From: Halichondria panicea
Taxonomy: Eukaryota; Porifera; Demospongiae; Suberitida; Halichondriidae
Assembly: GCF_963675165.1 (NCBI RefSeq)
Contig: NC_087390.1
Span: 2,618,001-2,682,000, forward strand
Direction of reading: 5' to 3'
DNA: 64,000 nt
Numbering within the stretch: position 1 is the stretch's first letter; each line of letters begins with the position of its first letter. The notes beneath the pieces were generated by a model. The model was not told the DNA's origin. It saw only the letters and a program-made list of their open reading frames with translations, and searched no databases. The position numbers and the translations under genes were made by a program. Positions 1 through 13,659 of the stretch are shown here, piece after piece.

Positions 1-340
1 CGTACAGCCTTAGGTTTATGTGAGCAGTTGTGTGATGCTATTGTTGACCACGTACAGCCTTAGGTTTATGTGAGCAGTTGTGTGATGCTATTGTTGACCA
101 CGTACAGCCTTAGGTTTATGTGAGCATGTGTGGTGCTATTGTTGACCACGTACAGCCTTAGGTTTATGTGAGCAGTTGTGTGATGCTATTGTTGACCACG
201 TACAGCCTTATAATTAGGTTTGTGTGAGCAGTTGTGTTGTGCTATTGTTGACCAGTACAACCTTAGGTTTATGTGAGCATGTGTGGTGCTATTGTTGACC
301 ACAGTCTTTGGTTGAGCAGTTGTGTGATGCTATTGTTGTG
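1..340. repeat. 50-bp tandem array
   Basis: About seven copies of a 50-bp unit that begins CGTACAGCCTTAGG and ends TTGTTGACCA. The first two copies are exact; later ones carry small deletions (GAGCATGTGTGG for GAGCAGTTGTGTG) and the array fades out around 340. It runs off the left edge of the window, so its full length is unknown. No coding or structural role is visible. Confidence 0.95.
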
Positions 341-1020
341 CTATAATTATGGTTTCCTTAGGAGAGCGAATTTGAGCTAAACATGCTTTATTGACGTCAT
401 GCGTAATGTTGATACTAATAGGTGCAGTGGAGCATTGAGCATTATGCCAGCCTAATAGACAATAAGTATTAGCCTATTAGACAATTTTTACCAAATTTTG
501 GTAGAAAGTATTTATAGAAGCTCAATAGCGTGAATATAATGCTAATAGTTAACCTTTACACGTACTTCTGAGCACATGGTCCACGTCGTGGCTAGACTGA
601 GTATATACGTATGGAAAGTGCTAGTAGTACTGTTGACTTTTTTCTAAGCTTTTTCACCAATAATACTTCTTTAGAAGATTATATAGAAGCGTCTGTGATG
701 TTGCAGTATAATTCTCGTTGATGATCTTGAGACTAATGGGTAAGAATTAAAGACTAATAGGTACAATGCATGAGACTTGGAGACTAGGCAAAATTTTTAG
801 CATAATCTGTACAAGTACTCGTGGTTATTGTGGCTGTGTAATGATAGTCATGGGCAATCACGATTATGAGGGATTTCCCAGTACAAGTACATTTCTTGGG
901 GTTGTTTCCCTATGCATATCAATAAAACTCTCACATTCAGCATGTTTTACAGTTGGTATAAAAAGTGTGATCAGTAGTTTAGCCCTTGCCTCATCCCCTG
1001 GCTGAGTTGTCTATCCTAAA
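341..1020. other. No gene recognised
   Basis: AT-rich sequence with no convincing exon, RNA gene or inverted-repeat element. Short ORFs here have no recognisable domain. Confidence 0.5.
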
Positions 1021-1383
1021 ATGGACTTCAACCAAGACCAAGCATCAATGGAGCTTAGTTTGCAAAGCACTAGATATGCCAGTCTCTCCATAGAATGCAG
1101 TGAGGCATCAAGCAGTTGTTCTGAGCTGGTGATTGGACTGCAAAACACTACCAAAGTCTACACTTGCACTGTTGCTCCAAGATTACAAGCTACTGTTAGC
1201 TTACCCATGCAAGTGCAAGCTACCCAGCTGATCACGAGAGCTGATTATCGATCTGAGCTTGTCACTGGACTGCAGAACTATATCAAGTTGGTTCGATGCA
1301 CTAAAGTAGTGCAACAAGAGACTGGCTGCACTGTAAGTGCAGCGATGACACTGGCTAAAAGAGACATTCTGATTCGCCGATAA
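1021..1383 (+). repeat. Repeated small ORF, family 1, copy a
   Basis: An ATG-initiated ORF of 120 codons, rich in Ser, Thr, Glu and Gln. A clearly related copy lies at 10475-10927 on the same strand; the two share a long block around SECSEASSSCSELVIGLQN and diverge at both ends. The ORF has an internal near-repeat (ELVIGLQN.TKV and ELVTGLQN.IKL). No signal peptide, membrane segment or known domain is seen. It may be part of a dispersed repeat rather than a gene; I do not recognise a function. Confidence 0.4.
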
Positions 1384-2715
1384 CTGTGCAAAAAAAAATT
1401 TGTCGTTTTCCTTTATGTTTTACACAGTACTCTTTTCTGCATCTGTGCTTTTTCATGACTGTCAGTGTATTAATATTGTTGTTATTGCAATTCCTGACCT
1501 CCGAGAACGTTATCGGTTGGTACTTGATATAAGACTCACGAATATAGGAACACTAGAAGCCATGGATTTAACGCTAGCAACTATTATTATTATAATTATA
1601 TATTGCTTGTTATTTTAGCTATATTCGGGAGTCTTATATCAAGTGCCAATCCCATTATTAGTACAAAACTGATTCGTGATTAGAGCCCACTGAATGGGAA
1701 AAAAATTGTTGAATAAAAAATTGTTAATGCAATTGTTGAATGCTTCTGAGCAAAATTGGAGAAAATAAAATATGACCCCCTCTGAAGAATAACGTTTTAA
1801 ACTGACAGACACTAAAAACTAGGCTTAAAGTAGTCTGCAAGAGAAGTGTGGATAAATCCAATTAGTGACCTTAATTAGCTAAGGTCAAGTGGTTTCAGCC
1901 TCCTCTGGTCTTCTTTACTGCAATATTTCTCTCACTATCATCTCTTCTGTAGTGATCTTGTTTGGTGTTGTTACTGTGTTGTGCACTCTAGCTAACTACT
2001 GAGCTTGCTTGTGTTGGCTTTTATATTATTATCTGCACTTCCTTGTAACATAATTATTAGCATGCTACACTAACTTGCATTTTTGCAATACACGATATCC
2101 TCTCATAAACATAATACGCAAGTACGACATAATTAAATGATGATCTCAGTTAATAATCATTTCCCTATAGTGCACACATTACACAATGGAGACCATTTGG
2201 TACATATGGTGGAATACCTCAGAGAAGCTATGTTATTCTCGCAGACATGAACTGCCTCCAGTCTGGGGACAGCTTGTAATATCAGAGCCAGCTGCAAAAG
2301 TATGCAATGTTAATTCACTATTAGATATACTAGAGAGAGAGTCGGGGGAGGGGGGTACAAAACATAATATGGCGTATGGCTTCTGTTTAGACTTTGGTTT
2401 CAGACTTTTAGCTGTGTCCCACTGTAAACAACGGAGCAGTAGTACAGTAGTCTATCTGTAACTGCCGGTACTGCATTCAATTTTTGTAATTGACTCATTG
2501 CCAATTACAAAAACTGAACACTTTTACAGGTACATGTACAGTATATCTAGTATTTCAGTGTTATAGACATTCTGCACATTCTGCACATTAAATTACCATT
2601 GGTTTCTTACAAATACTGCTTTATGTGTAGCAAAAGCCGCCAGTAGTTTTTGTTGAACGTATGTATACACCATTTCTTACATTGAGACAGCATTAATCTC
2701 TCCCTCCCCACACAG
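1384..2715. other. Intergenic; fragment of repeat family 2 at about 1880-1975
   Basis: Around 1905-1960 the sequence TACTGCAATATTTCTCTCAC matches, in the same orientation, the 5' ends of the family-2 ORFs at about 16262-16340 and 45325-45390. Only the 5' end is present here. The rest holds no recognisable gene; EFTUD2 exons expected upstream of 2716 were not found. Confidence 0.45.
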
Positions 2716-4324
2716 GTGGTGGTTTCTCACCTACCGAGTTTGCCAAGCGACTTTGGGGGGACATTTACTTCAACAACACAAAGTAAGTTCTTGAAACTGT
2801 GCAAAAGTACTCCAGTACGTAAGTGTGTATTAATACTTAACCCCCCCACCCTGTACAGACGTACATTCACTCGGAAGCCCCCCAGTGTGGATGGTGCCCA
2901 CAGCTTTGTCGAGTTCCTGTTGGAGCCACTCTGTAAGATATTCGCTCAGACAGTGGGAGATGTGGACACTACACTACCACAGGTGGGTGTGGTTAAGGAA
3001 CTGTCACGTAGAGGGTTCCAATTAAAACACTTAAGAGCGTTCAGGACATAATAATTATTTCCAGCAGATGTTAATGCCCCAATACCACACTGTTACAGTA
3101 TTCAATGTCCCACTTTTGGTATATTCGGCTCCCCCTTGTCCATAGCTGGATTTAACCCCCCTCTCCCTGTATACTGTGTTGTGTAGGTACTGGATGAGCT
3201 CGGTATTGCCATGACCAAGACTGAGATGAGGCTCAACATTAGACCACTCCTCAGACTCGTCTGTCAGAGATTCTTTGGAGAACACACCAGTAAGCAGCGT
3301 ATCTAGTGTGTTAGAGATCTCCATTGTTGTATGCAGTTATGAGTCCTTGTGCGACGATAAAAAACAGCTTACACATGTATGTTTACATAATTATATTCTT
3401 TGTGTGTCATGGGAATTATAATAAGCTTTTATAATTGCGTTACATTTTTATCACACATAAACATTCTCCCCCTTAGGGTTGCATACTCTTCCTACTAATG
3501 AACTCTTGGTACATATTCTGTTAGCTTACTTCCTTGAACTAATGAAAAATGTTTCTCTTCCCTAGGTTTTGTTGAGATGTGTGTGCAGCATATTCCGTCT
3601 CTAGTGGCTGCTGCCAAGACCAAGGTGAGACTTGGGGACTTGGGGAATCCTGTGGACGATGAGTTAGGGGACTCTATGCTGGCCTGTGATCAGGAGGTGG
3701 GTTGGGGGGGGGGAGCATGCACATATTGTACATGTGCTTAGCATCTAGTTTTCTGAGAGTGGTACAGTACACCAAACATTGTAATGCCTAAGATGTTTGA
3801 TGTATACTTTTTTGATTATGATTCGAGAGTTCTCATTGTCCTACTGTTTCAGGGTCCTCTGATGGTGCATGTGACCAAGCTGTACCCCAACCACGATGCT
3901 GCAGTGTTCCAGGCATTAGGGAGAGTGCTCAGTGGAACATGTAAGCATTAAGAATGTTGCTACACCATGTCAGTTTTGGTTGATGATCTTTACCCACTCC
4001 CTCCCAGTGTACAGTGGTCAGCGTGCTTGTGCTGGGTGAGAACTACACACTGGAGGATGAGGAGGACTCTAAAATAGGACAGGTCAGTGATTGCGTCTTG
4101 GTGAACTTTTTCGGGCATTTTTTGTAGTTTGTTGGCTGGTACCCCCACATGTACATGTACATGTAATAAATATAGTTGCCCCAGTGGGGCACATTCTAGA
4201 AATTGTCTGAAGCCATTAATTAGTGGCCACATAGGGTTTAGTCATTCTTATGGCTACATCTTGGTTAGCCAGACATGTATATGTCCAGTGATCAAGGTAT
4301 AATAATGGTGAGAATATCCATTAA

Positions 4325-4875
4325 GCCATTGTACAGCTGTTTGCATAGACCTTGCAAAATACTAAATCCTTATCATTACCACAAAACCACCATACATGTG
4401 TACAATGTTGCTATGCTAACAACATGTAGCCTGAGCAATGATGGCTTCCAGAACTTGTATGAATGTACTGTACTTTTTGAAGTCTAACATTTTCACAAAA
4501 ATGGGTAATCTGCGAGATCCTCGAAAATTACCAGCTATAAGGTGGTATCAATGGTAGATGCTCTTATCTACTCTTGGTGGTATGGAAACTCACATACAAA
4601 TTATGGTGAGGATTTGAAGTGGAGAATGGGCTGGGACTATAGCTTACATATACCAGCAGATATACCTGTATAGCTACTGATCTGTCCACTGCATGTATGG
4701 AAAGCAGTGTGAACAGCATGCAAGTCTCAGCATAAAGCGTTAATTGGTAGATCCCCACTGTTCATGAGTTCCCATATAGTCTAGTTCTAATTGTTTGCAT
4801 AGCAACATTGTATGGTGGTTTGTGGTAATGCAGTGAATGATTTAGTATTTTGCAAGGTCTGTGCAAACAGCTGTA
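4325..4875. mobile_element. Inverted-repeat element in EFTUD2-like intron 6
   Basis: Long imperfect inverted repeats: the left arm (4330-4430: ACAGCTGTTTGCATAGACCT, TACCACAAAACCACCATAC) returns in reverse complement at 4785-4875 (ATTTTGCAAGGTCTGTGCAA). A related copy lies at about 53185-53640, downstream of the second NACHT-kinase gene. It has no coding capacity and is MITE-like. Confidence 0.7.
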
Positions 4876-5643
4876 CTTTTGTATTTCATAATGAACATAG
4901 TACCTTGAATACCAATTCTACCAACACACACACTGTTACATGTACACCCTCTTTTACTATTTGATTGCTTCCTCTGGTTCCCTCAGGTTGGTCGTTTGTG
5001 GATCTCTGAGGCTCGCTATCAGGTTGAGATCAATCGAGTGCCGGCTGGTAACTGGGTGCTCTTAGAGGGAGTGGACCAGACCATCACCAAGACAGCCACC
5101 ATCACACAAATCAACGACTCAGAGGATGTGAGTGGGCGTGTGGTACCATACCTTTAGTGTGGTGCCCCTAAGTTGTTCCGAGCGTGTACCATATGATAGG
5201 GTTCTTGAAGAGCTATAGAATGTTTAGGGAATTACAGACCTAATTAGTTGCATGTTGGTGTCATAATAATATTCACTATGCATGTCCCCCTCTCCTGGTT
5301 TCGTTTGTTAGAATTCCCATAAGCATACTATTTCATAAACACCAATCTCAGTGCAAATATTTAACCTCCGTACATAGACTTTTTCTTTAAACTCCTTTTG
5401 TCATCCTCTTTATTTACTCTTCTGCCTTTTTCTATATGCTTCATTTTTTAGTCATCCCCTTCCCTCCCCTCAAACACAGGCTCAGATATTCCGTCCTCTC
5501 AAGTTCAACTCAGTCTGTGATAAAGATCGCCGTGGAGCCAGTGAATCCATCAGAGCTGCCCAAGATGTTGGATGGTCTCAGGAAGGTCAACAAGTCCTAC
5601 CCTCTACTGGTCACTAAGGTGAGATGGTGTGGTATGTTGCTGA

Positions 5644-6060
5644 TATAATGAAAGCACCGCGGGTGCTGATGCCTCGGTGGAGGTGCCAAAGCTACATAAC
5701 AACTAGCTAGCTTTTATACACACATTGATTATAATTATCATGATGAACATCTTTAATTTTGCTGCATTGTACATGTAATCACAGGGAAACTCAAATAGTG
5801 GGTAATAATCATGATTGTTGTTAAAAACGATCGATGCCAAAAGTTCAAGTCTAAAATTAATGGCTGCAAGTCAGCAGAGCCTTGCAGCTCTCTTCTCACT
5901 CTTGCAGCTACCAATAGCTAGCGTTCCAGTGCAGATCTAACTACTAAGTAGAGTAGCAACATTCGGTGAACAAGTTTTGCTACGGACTCTTCTGAAAAGG
6001 CTGCAATGGCATTCCAAGTAAGCAAAACTAGGCATAGCTTAATTAATTAATTAAGTAAAG
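5644..6060. repeat. GCCTCGGTG-family repeat, truncated copy
   Basis: Starts with ATGAAAGCACCGCGGGTGCT and GCCTCGGTGGAGGTGCC, followed by the family body (TTGCAGCTCTCTTCTCACTC, AACTACTAAGTAGAGTAGCA). Other copies lie at about 8530-9018, 18175-18447, 27921-28815, 32466-33048, 42488-42985 and 48626-48898. Complete copies end with a CA microsatellite and TGCGCACCGAGGCATAAT, inverted relative to the start. This copy lacks that right end. Confidence 0.75.
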
Positions 6061-6589
6061 AAAGTAGATATAGAAGGTTTCTAGCCCATCTAATAGCATT
6101 TTGATAGCTACCCGTAGCCTGCTATGTTAACAAAAGATTTGCAACAGTGTAGATGACAATCGTTTGAACAAAGTGAAAGCTGACAATAGCCTATATGGAC
6201 AGGCCACGCCCATCTAATACTAACCTTGGTGAAAGTCTACATATAGACTGAATATAGCTGTTGAAATCTGAAAAAAATTGGGCTCGCGCTAATTAAAGCG
6301 ATTTCACACTTTACTACATCGGTGTGTCCTGATTTAGTAAATTTTGTGCGCTGTCTGTGATAATTATGTTATGATGGCCGTGCAGTACATGGCACCGTTT
6401 GTGAGACTGATAAAGCGTGACGGAATGTACACAGTCATGGTGTTTTGACACGTACTACGAGATTGCAGTGCCAACATGATTTAAGTGCCAGCTCAGATTG
6501 AACGCAATTTTTGGATTTCTAAAAATGCACCAGAAAGTGGAATTTTGTTATAGCGCTGTATCAAGTAGATCAACCATAAGAGTGTGATT

Positions 6590-6810
6590 CAAGGCGACCC
6601 TTTATGCGGCCTGAAATCGAGGTAAATAGACTAGGTGGAGTTATTTCTAATTAGACGCAACTCTCTAAATATGCGACACCAGGACTTTAAAATAATTTTT
6701 CAACTTCTATAAGAAGCGACCTCTGGAATTGTGATTAAAAAGTGTCACCTTAAATCGAGCCTTGAGGTACTACGGTACGCGGTATACCGTAAAACCTCGA
6801 TTTAACATAT
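6590..6810. repeat. Dispersed repeat related to 55150-55520
   Basis: Contains TGCGACACCAGGACTT, AAGCGACCTCTGGAATTG and AAAAGTGTCACCTTAAATCG. The reverse complement of much of this is seen at 55170-55330 (GTGACACTTTTTAATAATTA, AAGTCCTGGTGTCGCATA), and part again at about 55400-55520. No coding capacity. Confidence 0.6.
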
Positions 6811-7304
6811 ACAAGTGTCGACCTAGCTAGCCAAACCGGTTATATTTGATGGATGAGCAAACTTATCTCGGTGGTTCTTCCTTGCAATTGGTGTATGTGT
6901 CTAGTCTTCGTGTCTAGTCTTCCTCCCTTCAGACAATGGCCTTGCATACTGTACTCGTACTTGACGTACTCAGCCTATAGCAATAGCTAGCTAGCTCCCA
7001 GATATATCAGAGTGGCTAGCTAGCTCCAGCTGACAAACTAGATCATCATGTGAATAACTAAATGACGTTATTTCTGGATAATCAGCTGCCCTCCTAAAGG
7101 AAAACGGTGTGATGCGGCTAATTTCTGAGACTGTTAATCAATAAATCCTCAGTTTCCATACCAATATACCTACGGTACTATTGTTTCTAGGAAACTGCTT
7201 GGGAGCTCTGGAATACTGTCAGTGGGAAACCCCACATTTATTTGGCTTGGACACTGCTGTTATACTGAACATGTTGCAACGCTGAATACTCTTGGAGTCT
7301 AGAC

Positions 7305-8330
7305 CCATTCATGCTGTGTACGTGTGGGGACGTGGTTTGGCTGATCTTCTCCTGCAGATAACGCAGCTACGTGTGATCGATCGGATCGTCTTGTGCCCAC
7401 CAACAATGTGGTATCGACGAGAAAGGGATCCAGATATTAGTAGATGACCACCATGAAGTAGTCGGGTGAGTTTTACCAGGGGATGGTTAGAGGGTAGTAT
7501 GATCGGATGACGATTGTGACGATTGTGATTTTTGCATTTCTCTGACGTCCTCTTCTTTGTCGATAAAAGGCGACTCGTTTTTTGAGAGAAACTATTTCTT
7601 CTTGCCAGGATTCTGTGGCTTGGTTCAATTCCTGAACGGAGAGAGTCCTGAACGGAGCTTTGTGATTTGAACTTTGATTTGATCTTGCGAATCTCAATGT
7701 CCACGCTATGGTACGATGAGAATTGATCAACATCTAACAAATTCTGTTTCTCGACGACAGTAGCGATCGTAACTCGTCCACAGTTTCAGCTTCATAGTCA
7801 GCCTTTGATTAAATCTCAGCCCATTCTACCAAAGTGTGCTGGATATAATCCACGGGACGCAGCATTGTCTCCATCGCTCTGGTGGGATGAGTTCCATGAT
7901 TTGTGCCACTCGGTTGCCAACAAACACCTTGAATCTGTGTGGATTCCCTTGTAACCAATTGAGTACAATAGTAGAGTCAGTCCACGCAAAAGTCTTAGAA
8001 CGTTTTTGCATTGGAACAGTATCTGTGCAGCTCCACAAAGTTCCAAGCGTGGTACTCTTGATAGGCGTTTTTACCATCACTATAGAAGTGTGTAGGCTGC
8101 CTGTCGAATCTTCCATTCTGAGATACACAACTCCAGAGTAGATCTATGCCTTCTCTGATGCGTCTGAGAAGCCATGTAGTTGTCTTGATACACTAGTAAC
8201 ATCTGGGCATTAGAGAGTAGGGGTAGTTCCTTCCTCCACTGCAGCCACTCTTTCAGTAGGGCATCAGGAACCAAATCATCCCAGTCAGACCACAATAATT
8301 GGAAGAGCTTCACAATATTATTGTTGGTGA
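7305..8330 (-). mobile_element. BEL/Pao LTR-retrotransposon remnant (RNase H and integrase parts)
   Basis: Two decayed polyprotein blocks in the expected order on the minus strand. The block from about 8313 to 7826 has the BEL/Pao reverse transcriptase/RNase H signature (FAWTDSTIVLNWLQGNP, KVFVGNRVAQIMELIPPERW, then an ASRGLYPA segment in another frame). The block from about 7740 to 7309 resembles the integrase N-terminal zinc-binding region (HPIILPSNHPLVKL, GSLSRRYHIVGG, SCVICRRRSAKP). Frameshifts separate the pieces, the core RT and catalytic integrase are missing, and no LTR pair was found. Dead insertion inside intron 8 of the EFTUD2-like gene. Confidence 0.85.
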
Positions 8331-8529
8331 ATACCAGCCTAAGACATCAATTGCTGAGTCATTAAAGATGACTAGGAGAGACTGAGAGGTCATCTGGCAA
8401 ATCTGATGTAATCCAGGTTGCATGTAGTCGTTTGGAAACCCTGTGCAGAATGTCCTGGAGAGGGCTGGGCAAGAAACCACTCACTTACTTACCTGTCAGA
8501 CAACGAGGTGAAACGTCAAAATAGTGCAA

Positions 8530-9018
8530 TATTTAAGAACAAAGCTTTATTTTGCAAATCCACAAATAGCATGCCAAGAAAACATGACTAGAAGCCTATA
8601 GAAACTTCATTGATCCTTGAGCAGCTGAAATAGTCTACACACACACACACACACACAGACACACAAACACACTACCGTATACCTCGCTTGCGCATTCGCA
8701 CCGAGGCATAATCACAGGGAAACTCAAATAATGGGTAATGATCGACCATGATTGTTGTTAAAACAATCGATGCCAAAAGTTCAAGTCTAAAATTAATGGC
8801 TGCAAGTCAGCAGAGCTTTGCAGCAACTCGAGAACGAAGCTTTATTTTGCAAATCCACAAATAGCATGCCAAGAAAACATGACTAGAAGCCTATAGAAAC
8901 TCTTACTTGCACTTCATTGATCCTTGAGCAGCTGAAATAGTCTACACACACACACACACAGACAGACACACAAACACACTACCGTATACCTCGCTTGCGC
9001 ATGCGCACCGAGGCATAA
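8530..9018. repeat. Tandemly doubled right end of the GCCTCGGTG-family repeat
   Basis: The segment AAGCTTTATTTTGCAAATCC through the CA microsatellite to CGCACCGAGGCATAAT occurs twice (about 8538-8712 and 8838-9018), separated by the family body. It looks like a tandem duplication or a second insertion of the same element. Confidence 0.75.
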
Positions 9019-9955
9019 TTATAATTGTGCCGAGACCAGTAAGTAGCTGGCAGTCGTTGGCAGCCCCATAATTATAATCTATATGTACTGGTTACTAAGG
9101 GTGTGGGTGGTTAACATATTTAACATATTTAAACAGCTCATTCATGGTTCCGGTTTCCTTTAGGGGTGTAGACAATAGTTGTCACATATAGCATGATAGT
9201 GCGGCTTCTGTCTTTCTTGCACATATCCTGTCTTCTGGTCACAAACAACACACACACAGTAAAACCCACCCACAATGTAAACATGAGTACATGCATGCAG
9301 GACTAATTGAGTGTTTTCTTTAAATTGTTAAGTTTGCTACCACATCAAAAATTGGCCAGTGTTATTGTAGATCTAGCTATAATAATATAAGGTTGCAATA
9401 AAGTGGTATGGAGAATCGTGTACCAGAGGTGTGTACTTGGTCTATCACACGGACTAATAGCTAACAATTTGAAATGTGAACATGTTGACAGCAATGGCGT
9501 AGGAAGAGAAGAGGGTTATCACTTAGAGCATGGATAGTAAAAAGAGCTTAGAGGGGAGCTGATACGTGTGTGCGCACATATTAAAGTGCGCCGATGGAGT
9601 TGTCCTCTAAAAACATTTCTATTAATTTTGCATGCTTTTTGATGCAATCTAGGCAGATTTATTTGTGTTATTTTTGACAATTTAAAACTTTGATTCTTTG
9701 ATTCCATGCCTACGTTTTCGTAGAGGTCAGCTTGCCCACAAAAATAACGAATATTTTACCCCCACAATTACCCACTATACGGTATGCAACCCTCCCTGTC
9801 TTGTAGGTGGAAGAGTCTGGGGAGCACGTGGTGTTTGGTACGGGAGAGCTCTACCTGGACTGTGTCATGCACGACCTCAGGAAGATGTACTCAGAGATAG
9901 GTGAGATTGTTGCTAGGTACAGTGTGTAGTTAAGATTACGTAGGTCAAACTATAA

Positions 9956-10084
<129 letters not shown>

Positions 10085-10093
10085 TGAGTGATA

Positions 10094-10285
10094 TACTGTA
10101 TAGCGGGTAATTTTCGGGGGACAAAATATTCGTGGTTCAGCAATATTGAGACATTTCGTGGGTAATATTTTCGTGGTTGGAGCTTGCACTGCAGGTAAAG
10201 GTAGGCAAGGTCGCTTCATTCGTGGGTAAAATATTCGTGGTCAGACCTCCAACCACGAAAACCACCAATATTTTGCCCCGCTAAT
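10094..10285. mobile_element. MITE, TATAGCGGG family, copy 1
   Basis: Begins TACTGTATAGCGGGTAATTT and ends with the inverted CCCCGCTAAT. The interior is palindromic, with ATTCGTGGT and ACCACGAAA arms. It sits in intron 10 of the EFTUD2-like gene. Related copies: 28446-28780, 30871-31048, 57769-57965, 60237-60404. TA appears to be the target duplication. Confidence 0.75.
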
Positions 10286-10474
10286 AAACAATTCATGTTT
10301 GTTTATACACTGTACTACCATAGATTGATGTGATATAAGGGAGTTTTAGGGGATATTCCCTACAGCTGATTAGTTTGATTACTGTGATTGCCGGTTAGGG
10401 AAATTTGATTACTGTGATTGATGGTTCCTGCAACTTGTAGTCAGTACACGTGTCACTAGACACTACATGTATGT

Positions 10475-10927
10475 GTGGGTGTTGAGATTATAAAAGCTGT
10501 TAATTTATGTATACAGCAAACTTTAGCTATGCAGCAAGTTAGTCTCAAGTATTTCTTCTGCAACCAAGACCAATCATCAATGGAGCTTAGTTTGCAAAGC
10601 ACTAGTACATCTATAGAATGCAGTGAAGCATCAAGCAGTTGTTCTGAGCTGGTGATTGGACTGCAAAACACTACCAAAGTCTGCACTTGCACTGTTGCTG
10701 AAAGATTACAAGCTACTGTTAGCTCACCCATGCAAGTGCAAGCTACCCAGCTGATCACAAGAGCTGTTGATTATCGATCTGAACTTATCACCGGACTGGA
10801 GAACTGTATCAAGTTGGTTCGATGCACTGAAGTTGTGCAACAAGAGACTGACTGCACTGCAAGTGGAGCGATGCCACTGGCTAATAGAGACATTGTGATT
10901 AACAATAACTGCGTGTGCAACTATTAG
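10475..10927 (+). repeat. Repeated small ORF, family 1, copy b
   Basis: Open frame of about 150 codons whose central part is closely related to the ORF at 1021-1383 (shared TKVCTCTVAERLQATVSSPM-like and ITGLENCIKLVRCTEVVQQE-like segments). The ATG used in copy a is not conserved; the frame opens upstream. It lies in intron 10 of the EFTUD2-like gene. Function unknown; two copies within 10 kb argue for a repeat. Confidence 0.4.
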
Positions 10928-11889
10928 TCATTTTTGTTTGTGTTTTATAAGATTGCATTTGTAAAATCTAATCTTTTCTGCATCTGTAGACGTCTTGCTT
11001 CTTGCTATTTCTTGACTGTCTTAATATTGTTATTGCCATTATTGACTTCTGATAAGTGGTACTCATATTATGGGTGGTGTACAGTGAGACCAGGTGTGCA
11101 CACTTCCCTCTTGAGTGGGCGGTGCTTCATTCAATTTTCCCTCACTTTTAACCCCCTCCCTCCAGGAACAAACTGACAATGATATCGGAGCCTCTGCATG
11201 GAGAAGGGACTGGCTGAGGACATTGAGGGGGAGGTGGTGCAGATAGCCTGGAGCAAGAAGAAGATTGGAGAGTTCTTCCAGAGCAAGTACGACTGGGACC
11301 TGTTGGCAGCTCGCTCCATCTAGGCGTTTGGACCAGAAGCTACTGGACCCAACATTCTGGTGGATGACACTCTGCCTTCTGAGGTGAGTAGTAACTTGCT
11401 TTCATGAGTCTCTGATGGAACAGTTATCCTTTCAACAACCAAAATGCTAATGATATTTACATGTAGTAGGGATCGAATTTCCCTGTGAATGAAAATGCTA
11501 ATCATAATTAGGGAATTACGTCCAATCTAATTAGGGAATTGCCCTGTGAGTGCAACAAAGTAGTGAAGTAAAGCACATGTACTATTCACCGCAAGTGTGG
11601 TTAGCTTGCTTTCACCAATGTTAGCGCAAATATCATTAACTTTGTTCCAGTGTGAATGCGGCCGTATTTTAATCAGCCTGAATTCGAGGTTAGCTGCATG
11701 AACACCCACATTTTGTATGCTGATGCAGGTTGACAAGAGTCTTCTTGGTTCTGTGCGTGAGTCCATCATCCAGGGGTTCCAGTGGGGTACCAGGGAGGGG
11801 CCGCTCTGTGACGAACGTGAGCACTTAAACCCAATAGCATTTGCAATAGTTAGTAATCTGAACATTTGTCGAAGTTTACAGTAATTACT

Positions 11890-11955
11890 GTATTCGTAAA
11901 TCCCTCGTAGTTCATGGTAATAAATTATGTGAACTATGAGGGATATACGAATGAT
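11890..11955. repeat. Short hairpin in EFTUD2-like intron 12
   Basis: ATTCGTAAATCCCTCGTAGTTCA is followed after a 15-bp loop by its near-perfect reverse complement (TGAACTATGAGGGATATACGAAT). Probably a tiny MITE. Confidence 0.7.
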
Positions 11956-13001
11956 ATTTGTTGGAGCACATTGATATCAGACACCCCCTCCCCCCCACGC
12001 ACACACACCAACCCACACACCCACCCCACCCACACACACACACACGTACAGCTATCCGCAATGTCAAGTTCAAGATCCTCTATGCTGTGATTGCTGGTGA
12101 ACCCATCCACAGAGGGGGTGGTCAGATCATACCCACTGCCAGAAGGGTCGCCTACTCAGCATTCCTCATGGTATGTGCATACTCTACGTGTGTTTTGGCT
12201 GGTGATTTATTGGAAAGCCTGTAATTTACACATGTCTGGCTGATTGCTTTAATGGCTCAATTGTTGCTGTAATTAATGAGTCATAATCTTAATTGCATAC
12301 ATGTACACACACTGTGCATGTATACGCCTACCTCACACACACACTAGGCTCCTCGCTTGATGGAGCCCTACTATTTTGTGGAGGTGCAAGCTCCAACCAA
12401 TTGTGCGTCCTCTGTCTACACTGTGTTGGCACGGCGACGAGGTCATGTGACCCAGGACGCACCCATCCCAGGCTCCCCTCTCTACACAATCAAAGCATTC
12501 ATTGATTCGTTTGGCTTTGAGACTGACCTGCGTACGCACACACAAGGACAGGCTTTCTGTCTCTCTGTATTCAATCACTGGCAGGTGAGTTGCATATGGA
12601 ATATGGAGGGAGGGAGGGAGGAAGCATTTGTAATAGAGTACCTCTGTACATTGGAAACTTGTATGGAACCAATGTGTGGCCAGTTTAGTTTCAATGCTAT
12701 TTAGTATTTCAGGTCCGTGTGTTCTTACAAGTACATCCAGTATGATTGTCGTGTGGGTGGTAAAGAAGACCTGTGGGCCTTGGGGTATATGGTTAGGGTG
12801 TTATTTAAACCCTATTTTGGGGAGTTTGTTTGCCCACTTGTTGACATGTGTTTATTTGTCCTTCGGTGTGCCTTCAGACAAACAAAACATTCTAAAATTC
12901 CGTCTGTTACTGGTGTACAATAATAATAACTTGAACAAACAGCTTATAATTAATTTTAATAAATCTATTTTTCAGTGTACCTTGTTATCCCTCCCCTGTA
13001 G

Positions 13002-13124
<123 letters not shown>

Positions 13125-13550
13125 TAACAACCTCTTTATCTAAGTGTGGAATAGTAAACCAGCTACCAGCAGATGTGTATTGTTCGAAATCCTTCAATGC
13201 TAAAATTTACTGACTTTACATGTATGTTTACTGGGCGTTTATTTCCCGACTTACAGCTGTACATGTAGGTTGTAATAATTATGTAACATGCCACATTATG
13301 CATGTGTATGTGTATGCTACTAACCTCTACTGTGGGATATCACTTGGGGAACGGAGTGTTGGTTTTGAGTCTTTAGAAATAAATACCTAGTGCATTGACC
13401 TTTACCATAGATTAACTCTTCAATCTATGCCTTTACCAAAACCCACACATACACGACACATTGACTTCACTTGGTACTGTGTGGACCTTTACCAGAATCC
13501 CTACCCACTGACTCCACGCCCCCCCTCCCCCACACACACTCTCTCTCTAG

Positions 13551-13643
<93 letters not shown>

Positions 13644-13659
13644 TAAACTCACTTTATTG

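Noticed and set aside
1-340. CRISPR-like repeat array
   Set aside because: Units are contiguous 50-bp tandem repeats without unique spacers, in a eukaryotic context.
7305-8330. Host gene on the minus strand
   Set aside because: The motifs are those of BEL/Pao retrotransposon polyproteins and the frame is broken repeatedly.
10456-10758. Cys-rich minus-strand ORF opposite the family-1 copy b
   Set aside because: Antisense to the better-conserved plus-strand frame; no conserved domain.
11958-12224. Histidine/proline-rich ORF ([14 protein letters not shown])
   Set aside because: Its beginning is a CA/CCA-rich intron microsatellite; only the later part (IRNVKFKIL...) is real EFTUD2 exon sequence.
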